From contig CM077116.1 of assembly GCA_039619475.1 (NCBI GenBank), positions 371,160,294 to 371,224,293 on the forward strand: 64,000 nt of DNA, read 5' to 3'. Shown here in pieces: positions 23,001 through 34,876 of the stretch. The position numbers and the translations under genes are program-made. The notes under the pieces were generated by a model that was not told the origin of the DNA, made no database searches, and saw only the letters and a list, made by a program, of their open reading frames with translations. Origin of the DNA: Icerya purchasi. Lineage: Eukaryota > Arthropoda > Insecta > Hemiptera > Monophlebidae. The stretch's first letter is position 1; every line of letters begins with the position of its first letter.

Positions 23001-23799
23001 ACACCAGATAACGGCATCGCGAAGAAATAGAAGAAAACATTGAAAGAAAAATTCAATTACGTTTTAAAGAGAGGAAGACAGCCAGCTACTGCGACGTAGT
23101 TGGTTAGTTAATTGTATTTCAAACGGGTGAGGCTTTACGCAGAAACAATAAGAAAATTAAGGAGTCAAAATTATATCTTTATACGATATCAAATGTTGTT
23201 TTAGGAGGAAGTAATCAATATATATTCAGTGGCAGATCCAACCTCCCTCCCGCCAAAGAACCAAAGCCTCTATGAACAAATTTATTATAACAGAGAAACA
23301 TAAAATTTATGCTATAAAAGATTTGTATGAATTTTACACTTATGGATTTTAATAATTAATATTTAATACTGTTTTCTGGTAAAACTATTAGTGTTACCTT
23401 TTTTATTCTATTTTAAATGTCATCGATTTTTTTTGTTATTTTTATTTATTTTTAATTTTTATTTTGTAATTTTAATTAGAAGTTCAATGAGAGATATATT
23501 TAAACTTGCCCACGGGAACAAAGAGAATTCGGATCGGATTACTAACAAAAATAAAAAGAAGTAAAGTGTCTAATAAAAATACCTATTTTTCTTACTACAT
23601 ATTTCTAAACTACCATATTTAAGGTATACTTTTATAATTTCGTTTTATTTTTCACCCCCCTAAATATAAGAGACAAAATTGTAATAATTTTATGTATTTT
23701 TAAAACATTTCTTTAAATTTCTATGAAGCTATTTGATTTTCTTTATGAAACGAGGGGTATTTCTCAAATCTACTGCCTACCGTAGAAGATTTTACGTAA
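20002..23799. other. Gene-free stretch with microsatellites
   Basis: About 3.8 kb without a recognised gene. T-run at 20070-20098; TA-rich tract 22271-22303; (ATT)n at 22423-22448; G-run at 22624-22632. The open frame at 21405-21680 (minus, 91 codons) has no domain. Confidence 0.55.
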
Positions 23800-24175
23800 T
23801 TATATAATCCCCCTCATGTCCTTCTGGATCCGTCCTTGTGATACAATGGGAATAATGTGTGAAGAAAGAAAAGCTAGGATATAAGAGGCGCAATATAGAG
23901 ACAAGGAAGGCCAAGTCGCAGCAAACTGGGATATAAAGGGGAGAACACGATTAAACAGGAAGAAACGAACCCTTAAAATAAACACATGTGATCAGCATCG
24001 CAAACACGCGCTCTTTGTTTGAGTGGCAGTACGGAGAGAGAAAACCAACCAAAAACGAAAATGGGAGGAAGATAATAGACTATGGCTTAAGAACGCAGAC
24101 GAATAATGGAGACAACAACAGAACGACAAAATGAAGGAAACAAAGAGAACCACAGATTGGCAGGAAGACACTAGG
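23800..24175 (-). pseudogene. LINE family A, copy 4 (C-terminal finger region)
   Basis: Minus-strand translation gives SSSHFRFWLVFSL, then CDADHMCLF and YCASYILAFLSSH, the same order as the finger region of copy 2 (SSRFRYSHVSFL, CDANHIFFECS, YCASYILS). Frame changes at least twice. The fragment stops abruptly at ~24175, against the SINE-like tail. Confidence 0.6.
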
Positions 24176-24182
24176 TGTTGAG

Positions 24183-24271
24183 ATCCGGGTTCGAATCCCA
24201 CGGCCGCACATTGAATGATTTCGCTTGCGACGGGTTAATAATGTCTGTAGTTGAAAAAAAAAAAAAAAAAG
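24183..24271 (+). mobile_element. Possible tRNA-derived SINE 3' fragment
   Basis: GGTTCGAATCC at 24188-24198 is an exact RNA polymerase III B box. About 60 bp later a run of 17 A follows (24255-24271). There is no A box or cloverleaf upstream, where family A LINE sequence begins instead, so this is not a tRNA gene. A B box followed by a short body and poly(A) is what a 5'-truncated SINE would leave. Confidence 0.35.
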
Positions 24272-24468
24272 GAAGAGGCAAAATATAAAAAAAACATAGA
24301 ACAACGCAAAGTAGAAAGCCAGTATGAATTTTTCGCGGTAAATTAAAACTGCAACAGAGTAACGGGGGTTCTGGGAAAAAATAACAACTAAAAAAACAAA
24401 TAATAAACGACTTCGTGGAAATTCATTTTCCCCGGGTTAAAAAACGTTTTTCTTTATAATCCACAAAA

Positions 24469-24502
<34 letters not shown>

Positions 24503-25594
24503 GATTACATTTTTCGTTATATATTCGAAAATATATGTGTTTCCAAGGCAGGTTAGTCGAATTTTTTTGGTAGCTTTTATCATTATTTTTTGACGGTTTT
24601 TTCGAATGCCCTCGGAAAAAACGTTTGTTCGGCAACAATTATCCACGTTTTAAACGAATCGATTATTCAAGAATTCCGCGAAACAATCTATTCATTTTGA
24701 ATTCCCACGAAGTGTAATATAATTTAGTACATTCGCGATAGATCTAGAACTTTCTTACTATGCTAACGGTTAAATTGCGCCGCATAAACACCGTGATATA
24801 CCCGGGTTTGCGAGATTTCTTGAGTGACCTAGTTACGGATTTTACTTCGAATTTACACGAGCCGTAAAAGTTATCGAACGTTAAGCGAGAGGCTCCGATC
24901 CCGTGTGCATCCAAAGTTCTAAAAGACAGTTCGGAATAACACTGTAATGACTGCACGCGACCCCACAGTTATCAGTGCTGTTTCATCAAAATCGCATTAT
25001 ACGAAGCAATCTGTTTACCGCTAAAGTTAACACGTTATCACGAAAACTGCTACTGCCTGCATCGGCGTTATTCGAAATTACTTTCTAAACAGTTACCGAT
25101 CACGACAGAAATATAACAGAAAATCTACAGCCGTTTCCGAAAAAAATTAAGTTTCAATTTTTTTTGACTATGTTTCCATCCCTTTTTTCCCCCGATATCA
25201 ACACCGCTTACTTAATTAGTTTTCCTTCCCCCGGCAATTAAAGCTCCCGTCTAAAGATTCGCAATGATTTTGAAAAATTAACTGCACGATGCGACGATAC
25301 AGGACGATGGACGAACGAACGAATGAATAAAGAACGGTCATCCGTCCATCATCGGGTGCTCTATTACAAAAATATAACTTATAAATAAATAAATAAAATA
25401 ACAGGCGTACACAAAACTGTAACAATAAAACTAAACACCGAATGGGATAATAAAAAGAACTGCTGATATATTTCTTTTTCTTTAAATACTCATATAACGC
25501 CGCTTCCCCGCTATCGGCTGATACCGAGTTATTTATTTATTTATTTATTAGTTTATTTATGGTCGCTTTATAATAACTAGGTGTTTAGCGACCA
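24272..25594. other. Gene-free stretch with (AAT)n
   Basis: (AAT)n at 24471-24494, (ATTT)n near 25530-25553. Open frames at 24744-24956 and 25216-25425 (minus) show no domain. Confidence 0.55.
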
Positions 25595-25600
25595 CTATAT

Positions 25601-25637
<37 letters not shown>

Positions 25638-25638
25638 A
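25595..25638. repeat. (AC)n(AT)n microsatellite
   Basis: Compound dinucleotide tract at the 3' side of a minus-strand LINE remnant. Confidence 0.9.
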
Positions 25639-25639
25639 A

Positions 25640-26380
25640 AGTTTTACAGAATTCAGAATTAGTTAATTATACATTAATTAAACAAGGGAAGACATTTAGT
25701 TCAATGAAGCTAATTGCGTTTATGGATTTAATGTACTTTAAAGATTTGAGGCAATTTTCTGTGCTTCCAAGTGTGTCGTTGATAGATTCCGGGATGTTGA
25801 ACTGTTCTCTAGTTGTCCCGAGAGGACGACATTCTATTAAAATGTGACGTACTATACATGGGCGTCGCCAGCGGAGGGCAAGGGAGCAGCTGCTCCCCCC
25901 TGGAGCCTTGAAACTTTTTAATCAACTGATCATGATGAGTATTCATAGGCGCGTAATCATGGACAAAATTTGGAACACTTTTATAATAAAGTAATAGAAC
26001 AATTTGCCAGAAACACACGAAAATTATGTTTTAATTAAGATTTTATTCTAGTTTAATAAAATATTTTAAGCCTTTACAAGTTATAAATTTTATTTTTCCT
26101 ACAACTTGTATTCTCTTTCTATCATTTTGCCCCTCCCTGGCTAATCGGCTCGTGTCGCCCTTGGTATTATACATCAAGGTTTTGATCACAGTATGGGCAT
26201 TTTTGTGGCTCCTCTTTAGTTATATGATGGATGTGCGACGCTCTGATGTGGCCAGTTCTAAGTCTAGTAATTATATATTGATCTGATCGATTAGTTGGAA
26301 CTTGGTGAGTGTATATGCGAGTTGTTTACTGATGTGATGAGCAAATACCTAAAACAGAGTTGACGATTTCATAAGTGCTA
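25640..26380 (-). pseudogene. I-like LINE 3' end, interrupted by hAT copy 2
   Basis: Minus-strand translation on the high-coordinate side gives YIITRLRTGHIRASHIHH, EEPQKCPYC and DQNLDV; after skipping the 307 bp hAT element it resumes with RHILIECRPLGTTREQFN and a further ~40 residues. Together they form the post-RNase H region of I-like elements: the ILTRLRTGH motif and a C-x2-C...H-x4-C finger whose two Cys lie on one side of the insertion and whose His and last Cys lie on the other. 5'-truncated; only this C-terminal part is present. A similar but distinct element is at 53948-55594. Confidence 0.7.
25857..26163 (+). mobile_element. hAT-type non-autonomous element, copy 2
   Basis: 307 bp. 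Ends CATGGGCGTCGCCAGC (left) and CAAGGGCGACACGAGC (right, minus strand). Flanks GTACTATA (25849-25856) and GTATTATA (26164-26171) form an 8 bp target duplication with one change. Interior nearly identical to copy 3 (shared TTGGAA, ATAGAACAATTTGCCAGAAA and so on). Inserted into an older LINE. Confidence 0.88.
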
Positions 26381-27159
26381 TTTACGTGTATACTCTGTAT
26401 TTAGCAATCGGAACTCAGGAACTTACCAAAGGAGACGCGTATTCATCGAGATTAATCGGTACGGACAAACAGGTGAATAGGATAACGCTTTAATACTTGA
26501 ATACCCGGCGGTGATAATTGTAATCCTCCGGAATAGTATGCGTACTTAATATAACGATGAATGATCATTTATTTATATATAATTTATTTTTTTACATATT
26601 TTTACACTGTGTACCCCGTACACGCATTATTGAGAACAATTATCATCTGGATATTTAAAGTGTTTTTGTATTCATGTAATTGTCCGTAATGATTAACCTT
26701 GACGAAGAATTAATTGGAAAAATACGAGAATTCGTAATTATCTATTATAATTTTTACAATTAATAAAATTGAATCGATTACGCCTACCTGCCCGGTTGAA
26801 ATTACACGTAATTTCGGAATCGTAATTAATTTTAAAATTACCACTTTGATCTGTAAAAGATCCAAGATTTAATTCGTCACTTCCCCATGATATTGTGTTT
26901 CATTTGCACACTCGTACGTTGTTCCGTTTCTGACCATAAACCTCAAGATTTCGTATCTGTATTTTTAATAGGATACGCATTCGTTCATTTATTTACCGTT
27001 ATTTTACACAGAAAACCGTTTCGGCAGCTGAAAAACAATAAAACTGCACCGGAAAAACCAGGTTATACTCAGAAACAAAATGAAGAGAAAGAGCCGTGTC
27101 AGTTGCATATTTATGATTCTGTCAGACATGCAACGACATATAATGTGGAATTAATACAG
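26381..27159. other. Gene-free stretch
   Basis: An ATG-started 93-codon frame at 26887-27168 begins with a hydrophobic stretch (MILCFICTLV) and ends inside the family A fragment. No domain recognised; probably chance. Confidence 0.45.
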
Positions 27160-27400
27160 CAAGGATGATGGATGAAGAAGGGAGAGAGACAAAATATAAG
27201 ATGCGCAATGAGATGTAAGGAGCTTGTGTTTTAATAAACAAACGCTCGACAGAAAGGGATGAACATTCGAAATCAGCGTCACAGAAACTATAAAAAATAA
27301 AAAGGAAGCTAATAATGAAATTGTTACAAAAAAAAGAACTAAATTTACAAGAGATTTCTCATTTAATGCTGTTGAATTTTTTTTCTTTTTTTTGTCCAAA
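27160..27400 (-). pseudogene. LINE family A, copy 5 (3' end)
   Basis: Minus-strand frame contains NVHPFLSSVCLLKHKLLTS followed by HCASYILSLS, matching copy 2 (ECSFLSVERC...LKLPTPYCASYILS) with a frame offset in the finger. The 3' end TTCTTCATCCATCATCC is shared with copy 6. Confidence 0.6.
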
Positions 27401-28459
27401 ACCGGTTAAGATTATTTATTTTTTTTATTATTATTATTTATCGCACCATGTACAGCATCCAATTTAGAAGTGCGGAAAGTTGGCCATCATATATTTTTTT
27501 AATTAGTCTAGACTCTTTAAGAAAGGATAGAATAGTTGCAAGGATCGTCTTGTAGTTGAGATTTAAGGTTAGGTAGTTTGTGCTTGAGCCGCAGGCTTTG
27601 GAGAAATGGACATATATAGAACTTAGTCTGTAAGTTCCTCAGGGCTGCTGTATTCGTACAGCAGAAAAAATGATCTGTACCAAATAAGTTTATCACTGTT
27701 GCAAAAACGCAATTTTTTTTCTTTAAATTTTTCCGCTTAATGCTGGTTAAACATATTATTTCTCTAATGTACCGGAGGGAGGTCCAAAAATTATTTATCG
27801 AAAGGCTCACGCGATAGTACAAAGATAGAACGTTCGTATATTCTCATTTTTCTCGTTTAATACGCATTCCTATTTGTATGATATTCGGTCGTATTCTATT
27901 TCATTTACATGCCATACGCATAACAGTTTGATAACGATGAAAGTAACGTTTCATATTTACGTAGTTTTTTCGTTATTTTTGATAAATGAAGACTTTCCGT
28001 TTCGAGAGGTGCATTACAAAAGAGCGGTGGTCTCATTTGTTTTGCACGACGCCGTCGGAAGAATTCAGGCCAATTAAATATATAAAGCTAATTAACTACC
28101 GGTTTCAAATTTTTCCACTCATTTTATCACGATAATCCGGAATGTCTTAATATGATATTTCGATATGACATATTTTTGAATCGCTTCTTTCACTAAAAGA
28201 TCATGAAACATTTAAAAATATATATTTTATATACGCCCTTTAAATCTTGTCCTATGCTGGAAATATGGAATTTCGGATGTCCCGGTAAATTCTACACGTT
28301 CTATTTGTACTTTTACTAAATTAAACGAAAATAAAATTTAATAAATAGTGTGACTTCACTTTGAATTACTTTAAACTCGTTCCGAAAACTGCCTAATTTT
28401 TTTTCCGATTAATTTTGTATTCTCGCAAGGAGTTATTTATTAGTGTGAAAACAGTCAAA
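27401..28459. other. Gene-free stretch
   Basis: Open frames at 27517-27822 (minus) and 27874-28077 (plus) have no recognisable domain. Confidence 0.5.
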
Positions 28460-28464
28460 CACAC

Positions 28465-28496
<32 letters not shown>

Positions 28497-28506
28497 ATGT
28501 ATACAT
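28460..28506. repeat. (TA)n microsatellite
   Basis: Interrupted by ATGTATATG units. Confidence 0.9.
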
Positions 28507-30514
28507 TATGTACCCGCACTGGGTAAAACGGTATAAATGGAGACGATTTCTTTCGAAATATCGCGTTTTTTTATAGTTTAACGGATGATGTCGCCAAAAG
28601 CGGGTTTTCATCAAAGAAGAAAACGAATCAGGCGTCGTCTCAACTTATGAGCAGTTGGCTGAGATGAGTTCCCATGTGTATATTTCATTCGAAACTTTGC
28701 CGTTCAGTATCCAACAGACGTGTAGAACGTTGTTTATCATCGTGTCGCGCATAAATCAGTTCAACTTGGGGCACCAAACAATAACATACCAAACAACAAA
28801 AACTAACCATCAGACTGTATATACCACCGCAAGATAGCGCTACTGACAGTGTTCATTCGCTAATCCCATGAGTGCCTTTAGAGAACGTCTTTCAGTATTT
28901 ATTTTTACCGAACAGAATGGCTTTCGCGAATCAGGTGGCGATAAAAATACCTCTAACTGACCGGTACAAGTTTTAATACTAGCTCCCACAAAGAGTACAA
29001 TAGCAACAGGTATTTCATGTAGAACACACATGGCTAGTTACGACATCTTGTTTCTAATGTATCAACACCACTTTTTCCAGCGCAACGAAGTTCAAATACC
29101 GAAACGGCGGGTTTTTAATTAGGGGGTCTTTCTTTGGTTTTTTTTTTTTTTTTATATAGAACAATTTATGAATTATTTAGTATTTTAATTTACAATTTAT
29201 GAATTATTTGCAGTACCTAATTTTTAAAAATTTCCGAGTAATTCCTTTTTCGGTTCGGTTTTTCTATTAATGAATTTTTTTTAAATGAAGCAATGTAAAA
29301 ATATTGAAATTCGGTCAAAAAAAAACAAAAAACAAAGAAGAAAAATTGTGTTATCGTGGTCCTTTTTTGTCACAATTATCCCCTATCCATTTTTAAAATT
29401 AGTTCTGTCATTATCAGTAGTTATTGTATTTGTACTGGGGTTTTATTTATTTATTTTTTTTTTTTCGTAAATGAATTTTAGGATTCTACAATAAAATATT
29501 TCAAAATATAAAAGAAATTTAAAATACCGTGCACACTGTAAACTGGCGAATAATTTTCCTATTGCGTAAGGAGAATTTCGTGTGAAAAAATATTTTGCAC
29601 AATTAAAAATTTCCTCTGAACTCTGAGACTACAAAAAAATTACCGAAAAAAAAAAAAAAATTATTTTCATTTTACCTATAAAAAATTATTAATGCGATAA
29701 ATTAATGGAACTTATTATTAAACTAATAAAGAACCTTTAAGAAGTTAATCATTTTTCCTTTATTTTTTTTTTCTTACTGCGACTAGAATTAATATTTACC
29801 GCGATAAACGTTTTATTTCAATTTTTTAAAAAATTGTATCATTAAGTTTTAAATACTCGAATATTAGTATTTTACAAAAGAAATATTAACAATTCTACGT
29901 AAGATGTATTACATTAGACTATTGTCCTAGTTTAAATTCATTTTTATGTTTGAATCTATGTGTTGAAATTTAATTATGTTATTTTAACAAAATCCAAAGA
30001 CATATAAATATTACATACTTTTTTAAAATTAATTAATAAATATTATAGATCAAGAAGTTTTCACTGTTTATTAAAATAAAAACATATTCTAGTTGATTAT
30101 CATAAAATTTACATTTATCGTGTAATTAGAAATATTATAAAAAAAAAAAAATAGTTAAATAATTACGATTATACGATTATACATTCTCATCTTACACTTC
30201 ATTGATTGTCGTAAAAAAACAAAACTGATACCAAGGCTGCAGAGACACACTCGTTCAATCGTGATGATCCTTTTTGTAATTTACAATTGTCGTTGCGGTA
30301 TAGTTTATAACGTGAGACTGTTTGATTATTAATATAACCAGATGTTACGAATTTGATTCTAAGCGATGGCAAAACTAGAGAAATTCATCCGTGTATCATA
30401 GATTAAACAATTAATGTCAAAGGTAAAAGCGCGCCGGGAAAACAATAATAATAGTTTCAAAATTCGCGAAAAACATGGTCAATCTCAGAAAAAAAAGACC
30501 ACCGTGGAAAATAT
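28507..30514. other. Gene-free stretch, very AT-rich
   Basis: T- and A-runs at 29138-29152 and 29647-29660. No coding or structural signal recognised up to the hairpin. Confidence 0.55.
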
Positions 30515-30520
30515 ACATAC

Positions 30521-30637
30521 ATAAATTTTATTGAAAAGTAAATAAATACACTTTAAACCACAAAATTGTTATTTAATTATTTGAAATAACAATTTTGTGG
30601 TTTAGAGTGTATTTATTTACTTTTCAATAAGATTTAT
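30521..30637. repeat. Near-perfect 117 bp hairpin (54 bp arms, 9 nt loop)
   Basis: Left arm 30521-30574, loop 30575-30583, right arm 30584-30637. The arms match at 52 of 54 positions; the two differences are T/C transitions. The flanks carry ACATAC on both sides (30515-30520 and 30639-30644, the right one after a single extra A), a possible 6 bp target duplication. This could be a foldback or minimal MITE insertion, or a long hairpin RNA source. No coding content. Confidence 0.9.
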
Positions 30638-30644
30638 AACATAC

Positions 30645-32235
30645 CACAACAGTATGGAACAGAATTATATTCATAATACAACCTTTCAATAATTTCGTAT
30701 CTTTCACTACGGATTGCCCAACAATTCCAGCCGGATAAAAGCTTTGAATGGTTGAAGGAAGACATAACTAGAAATTTAATATAGAATAAGAAATTACGCG
30801 TGTTCTGTACAAACGAGGAAGAGACAAAACTATGGTCGGGTGAAAGAGCGTTGATACCAGCAGAGGGGGGGGGGGTAAACTCGATGTAACAAATATTACC
30901 TAGCAATTGCTTTTTGTGGCGTATTAACCGGAAAATAACAATGAGATTTCGAATTTATTAAATACATTTAGGGAAAGAGAAAGAAAACGAATAGCTGAAA
31001 ACTGATTATAACAAATTTAATTATTGACCGGATGACGTAAATCCGAACTCTTGTGTAAATTTATAGAACAAAATTACAAACGACTGATTAACGCGTAATA
31101 ATAGATTAAATCAAAATAATTAGCGTTATAGATTTTTGATACGAAAGGAAGAATTTGTGTCGTAGCTGTTCTTAAAAATAAATAACAATAAAATATAATT
31201 TCCAGGAAACTGCCATCCCGAAAAATCTAAAAATTACAAAATGTTATATTCTATGGTGGAAATTCTTAAAATATTATTATCAATTTGCGATTATCCTTTT
31301 TCTTTTTTTAAATTTTAGAATACCAGCGAAAATATCGCGCTAAATATATGAAAATTACAAAGTACTCGACCGTGCAAGATTCAAATAACAATACTTCGGG
31401 ATGCGTGTACGAAAGTAAATATTTATTCTCTGTTTTGTGTGTGTTGATGCATACGCACCAAAAAAAAAAGAAAGAAAGAAAGAAAAAAGAAAGAAAGAAA
31501 GAAAGAAAAAAGAAAGAAAGAAAGAAAAAAGGCTTTAACATCAGCTTGGAAGAAATTAAAAAAGGAAATTACCGCGTGACAAACGGACAGCGAAAATAGG
31601 AACGGATCGTTGAGAAGCTTCGCGTTTATTACCTAGCCAGAGAGTAGTAGGTAATTTGGCTAAAATTCAAACGCATTTCAGCGAAATTCCGCTGTCGCCT
31701 TTGCGCTAGTCCAGTTAAGAAATATATTAACGCGTACAGTCGATAGCGCATTTTCCAGGTCAGCGAACTTATATATTTCAAATTAATTACCGGTGCAGAT
31801 TCAACCAATCCACACTCTGCAATCGTGCGGATCCTTAGAATAGTGTAAATTCATGCCAGACTGGTTGCCGTTGGTCGGTGTCTTCTTACGCTACGTCTGA
31901 CAGTCGGAAAAAAGTAGAAAATTACAAAAAATACAATATACGCGGTCAAATCGAAATTTTACATTACACACATTCTGAATGATTGAGCGTGTCTCAAAAA
32001 AGATTTTTAATGCAACTCATAAACACTTTTATAAACTTTCTCTTAATTGGCCTTTTCTCGTCCGTTACATTTTCTTATTCACCACTTTGCATATTCCCTA
32101 ACTCTGTAAACTGCTCGTTTATCCGCCCTAATTGTGTTGCTCGCGGTTTCAATAGCATATTAATACTTGTTTTTTTTTAATTTTTTTATATATGTATATG
32201 CGGTGAATTCTATATTTCCACTAAAGAACTATTTC
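30645..32235. other. Gene-free stretch with a (GAAA)n tract
   Basis: G-run of 10 at 30867-30876. Imperfect (GAAA)n at 31459-31531; the lysine-rich and phenylalanine-rich frames across it are artefacts. Nothing else recognised. Confidence 0.55.
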
Positions 32236-32239
32236 CTCT

Positions 32240-32960
32240 ATTCCGTTTTTCTGAGGATATTACCAAATATTACAATGATTAAAGCATAAATAATTCCGCA
32301 ATATATGTAGTTGGCAAGGATGTAAGATCTGAATCTAAATATTTCCGATAGCAACCATTAAAACTCTTCCTCATTAATTTCTCGGTAATTTTAGTATATT
32401 TTTTTGTTTTGCCGCCATGTCCTAGACTAATATTGGTTCCTAGTTTCTCTACTACCACTCTTATTTCACTGATTAAGAACTCTGGTTCCGAATCAGCTAC
32501 TTTTTTATCGTACTTGTCTTTTCCATCTCTATCTTTCTCTTCGTCATTATATAATACCGAGTAATAAGTAGAGTTACCCCAATTTATTTATTTCTTGTCT
32601 ATCAAATTATTTTTGTTTTACTGAGTTTTCGAAGTATGTGTCCCCATACTGAGCTGCTTTTTCATTTTCTTCTTAAATATTTTTATTCCCTTCCAAAGCT
32701 GCTCTTATTATCTCGGTTTTATTAAACTCGCATTTCTCCCTAATTTTGCTTCTTATCAATTTAGATACTAGGTTTAGTTCAATTTTTTCTTTCGACGTTT
32801 TCTTTTTGATTCTTAGTAAAACGGCAGCTCTCTGCTTATGCAGCTTAATATTACCTCATCGTTCATTTCTGCACCTATACTGTTTTTGTTTTGTTTTTTT
32901 TATAATAAGTTGCGGGTCCCACAAGGCATACTGCCAGTCTGTGTGTGCCCAACACTATTA
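32240..32960 (-). pseudogene. Possible LINE remnant: linker between endonuclease and RT
   Basis: Minus-strand translation across frames gives KRTSKEKIELNLVSKLIRSK, an acidic/basic stretch, then YNDEEKDRDGKDKYD and EFLISEIRVVVEKLGTN followed by a GHGGKTKKY. The last part sits where LINEs have SEI-x-AIKxLKxGKAxGPDG at the start of the RT domain. The similarity is weak and only in pattern; many stops. Confidence 0.33.
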
Positions 32961-33289
32961 TGGTTTATTCATAAATATAATTACATCATCATCAATGAGT
33001 CGTGAATCCCTCGTGGAGATATCGTGACTATGATCTCTGTCCATGTGATGTATAAGATGTTGCTATTAATCTCTGTTGTGGGCCAGACGAACACATTATG
33101 AAATATTATGAAATTTAATTACAAAGCTTCTTAATATCATCTACTTAACATTATAATATATAGTACACATATCATATACACTTGACGAACATCCGTCTTA
33201 ATTATATACATATGACCGATTCTCCACCATTATATACAATTAAAAAGTAACTTATTGTCCCTCATTTAATCAATCAGCCACTGCTTAAT

Positions 33290-33900
33290 TATTAGTTTCC
33301 AAAGTCCTATCTCTGTGTTTATTAAATCTTCTGGAATTCGTATCAGCAATTTAATTCAAACTGCCTCATCCGTGTTGTCTATTATTGGTACCTTTTGGTG
33401 TCGGGTATACTTCCCTATGGTTCCTAGTTATTCTACCTCTTTTGATCGAAGATAATGGAGTATTATTAGTCTTCTGATACTCAAGCAGTCGGTGATAATC
33501 ATATAACATCTTTGGGGACATTTCTTTTTTCTCTCTCCACCAGCTAATGTTATTACTAATCTGATCTTTTTTAGGGATTATTATCTTTAAGCATCTCTTT
33601 TGCTGATTATACTAATTCTCTTTTGATTATTGTACTCTTTGCTTCCCACCAAATTGATATTCCGTACAAGATTCGTGATAATAGCGTTAAAGTGTACACG
33701 AAGACCATCACATATGGTATTGATTGAGCAAATCTATATAATGCCGGTGGCGTTTGGATAATTTTGTTTGATAAATTTTGGACTATGTTTGTCTCAAGAG
33801 ATAATATTTTGTCAAAGTTAATCCAAGCTATTTAACCTCATCCGTCGTTTCCAGCAGAGTACAACCACAATTCAAGATAGGAGTCAAACAGTTGTGTAAG
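33290..33900 (-). pseudogene. R1-like LINE remnant, RT C-terminal part
   Basis: Minus-strand pieces in order: GCTLLETTDEVK followed by LGLTLTKYYLL (the YLGxxLD thumb region); ALYRFAQSIPYVMVF; SRILYGISIWWEAKSTIIK (matching the LLYGxxIWW motif of R1-type elements); then EKKEMSPKMLYDYHRLLEY. Broken by many stops and shifts. It lies on the opposite strand to the R1-like LINE next to it, so it is a separate insertion. Confidence 0.5.
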
Positions 33901-34090
33901 CAACTATTCTATGCATTATAATAGAACGTTTGTACGTTATATATCTGCTGGACGCCCTTATATATATTAATTACAACGTAATTCTTAGGCTACCCCCCAT
34001 TCGAAAAAATGTCCCAAAAAAATGTCCCAGAAAAATGTCCCAATTTTATGTAACGCTAAATGTCCCCAAAAAAAAAAAAAAAAAAAAAAT

Positions 34091-34876
34091 CAGTTCGGCT
34101 ATATAAAAAAGAAATCCACGGAAAATGCAATAGACACCTGTATCAAAAAAATAGAAACAAACAAAATACACAGTAACATGAAAATGACACTACTGATCAG
34201 TTTCGATATAAGTGGAGCCTTTGATGCAATTAAATGGTCCTCCATATTAAATTGTCTTAAAGAAAACAATATTCAAGATAACTTGCTAAACATAATTAAA
34301 AGTTTTTTACTAAACAGAGAAATAAAATTCTATAATAATGAAGAATTAATATATCGAAAAACACTAAAAGCAGGAGTACCGCAGGGATCAGCACTATCCC
34401 CAACTATTTTTAACATTGCGATGGCTAAGGTACATAATGTATGCGACCTTAATGGGAATAATATGGAACTAATAAGCTATGCAGATGATCTTCTATTAAT
34501 AGTAGGGATTCAGGATGTCAAAGATATCAAACCAATTAACACCATCATAAAGGCAATAAATAACACTTTGAAACTATTAGGGCTAAAAATAAATCCTGAG
34601 AAAACGAACAGCATTTTAGTAACAGGGAAACATAAGAAAGAAAATATAAAAGAAGACATAGGAAGGGAACTGAAACTGGAAGATTCAAATATACTTTTAA
34701 AGAAGGAAATGAAGTATCTGGGCATTATATTAGATGAAAACCTCAATTTCACTAGTCACATCAATTACATAGTAGGAAAAATCAAAAAAGTTTACAGCAA
34801 AATAACTGCTCTATACAACAATACCTTTGGCATCAAATCTACAGACAGAAAAATTATGATACTCGGCGCTATTTAG
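34091..34876 (+). pseudogene. Reverse transcriptase domain, R1-like LINE (N-terminal part missing)
   Basis: RT motifs in order: QFGYIKKKST; motif A LISFDISGAFDAIKW; GVPQGSALSPTIFNI; catalytic ISYADDLLLIV; LGLKINPEKTNSI; MKYLGIILDENLNFTSHINY. All core catalytic aspartates are present. The frame ends at a TAG (34874-34876) in LGAI-stop; shifting by one base continues RSIIEYGSTIYY, so one indel separates it from the downstream frame. The open frame continues upstream into the A-run and host repeat (from 34022), but that part is not LINE. Confidence 0.85.

Noticed and set aside
24183..24210. tRNA gene
   Set aside because: Exact B box, but only three pairs in the T stem, no A box, no acceptor stem partner and no anticodon arm upstream.
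31308..31599. Lysine-rich and phenylalanine-rich open frames
   Set aside because: Products of the (GAAA)n tract.
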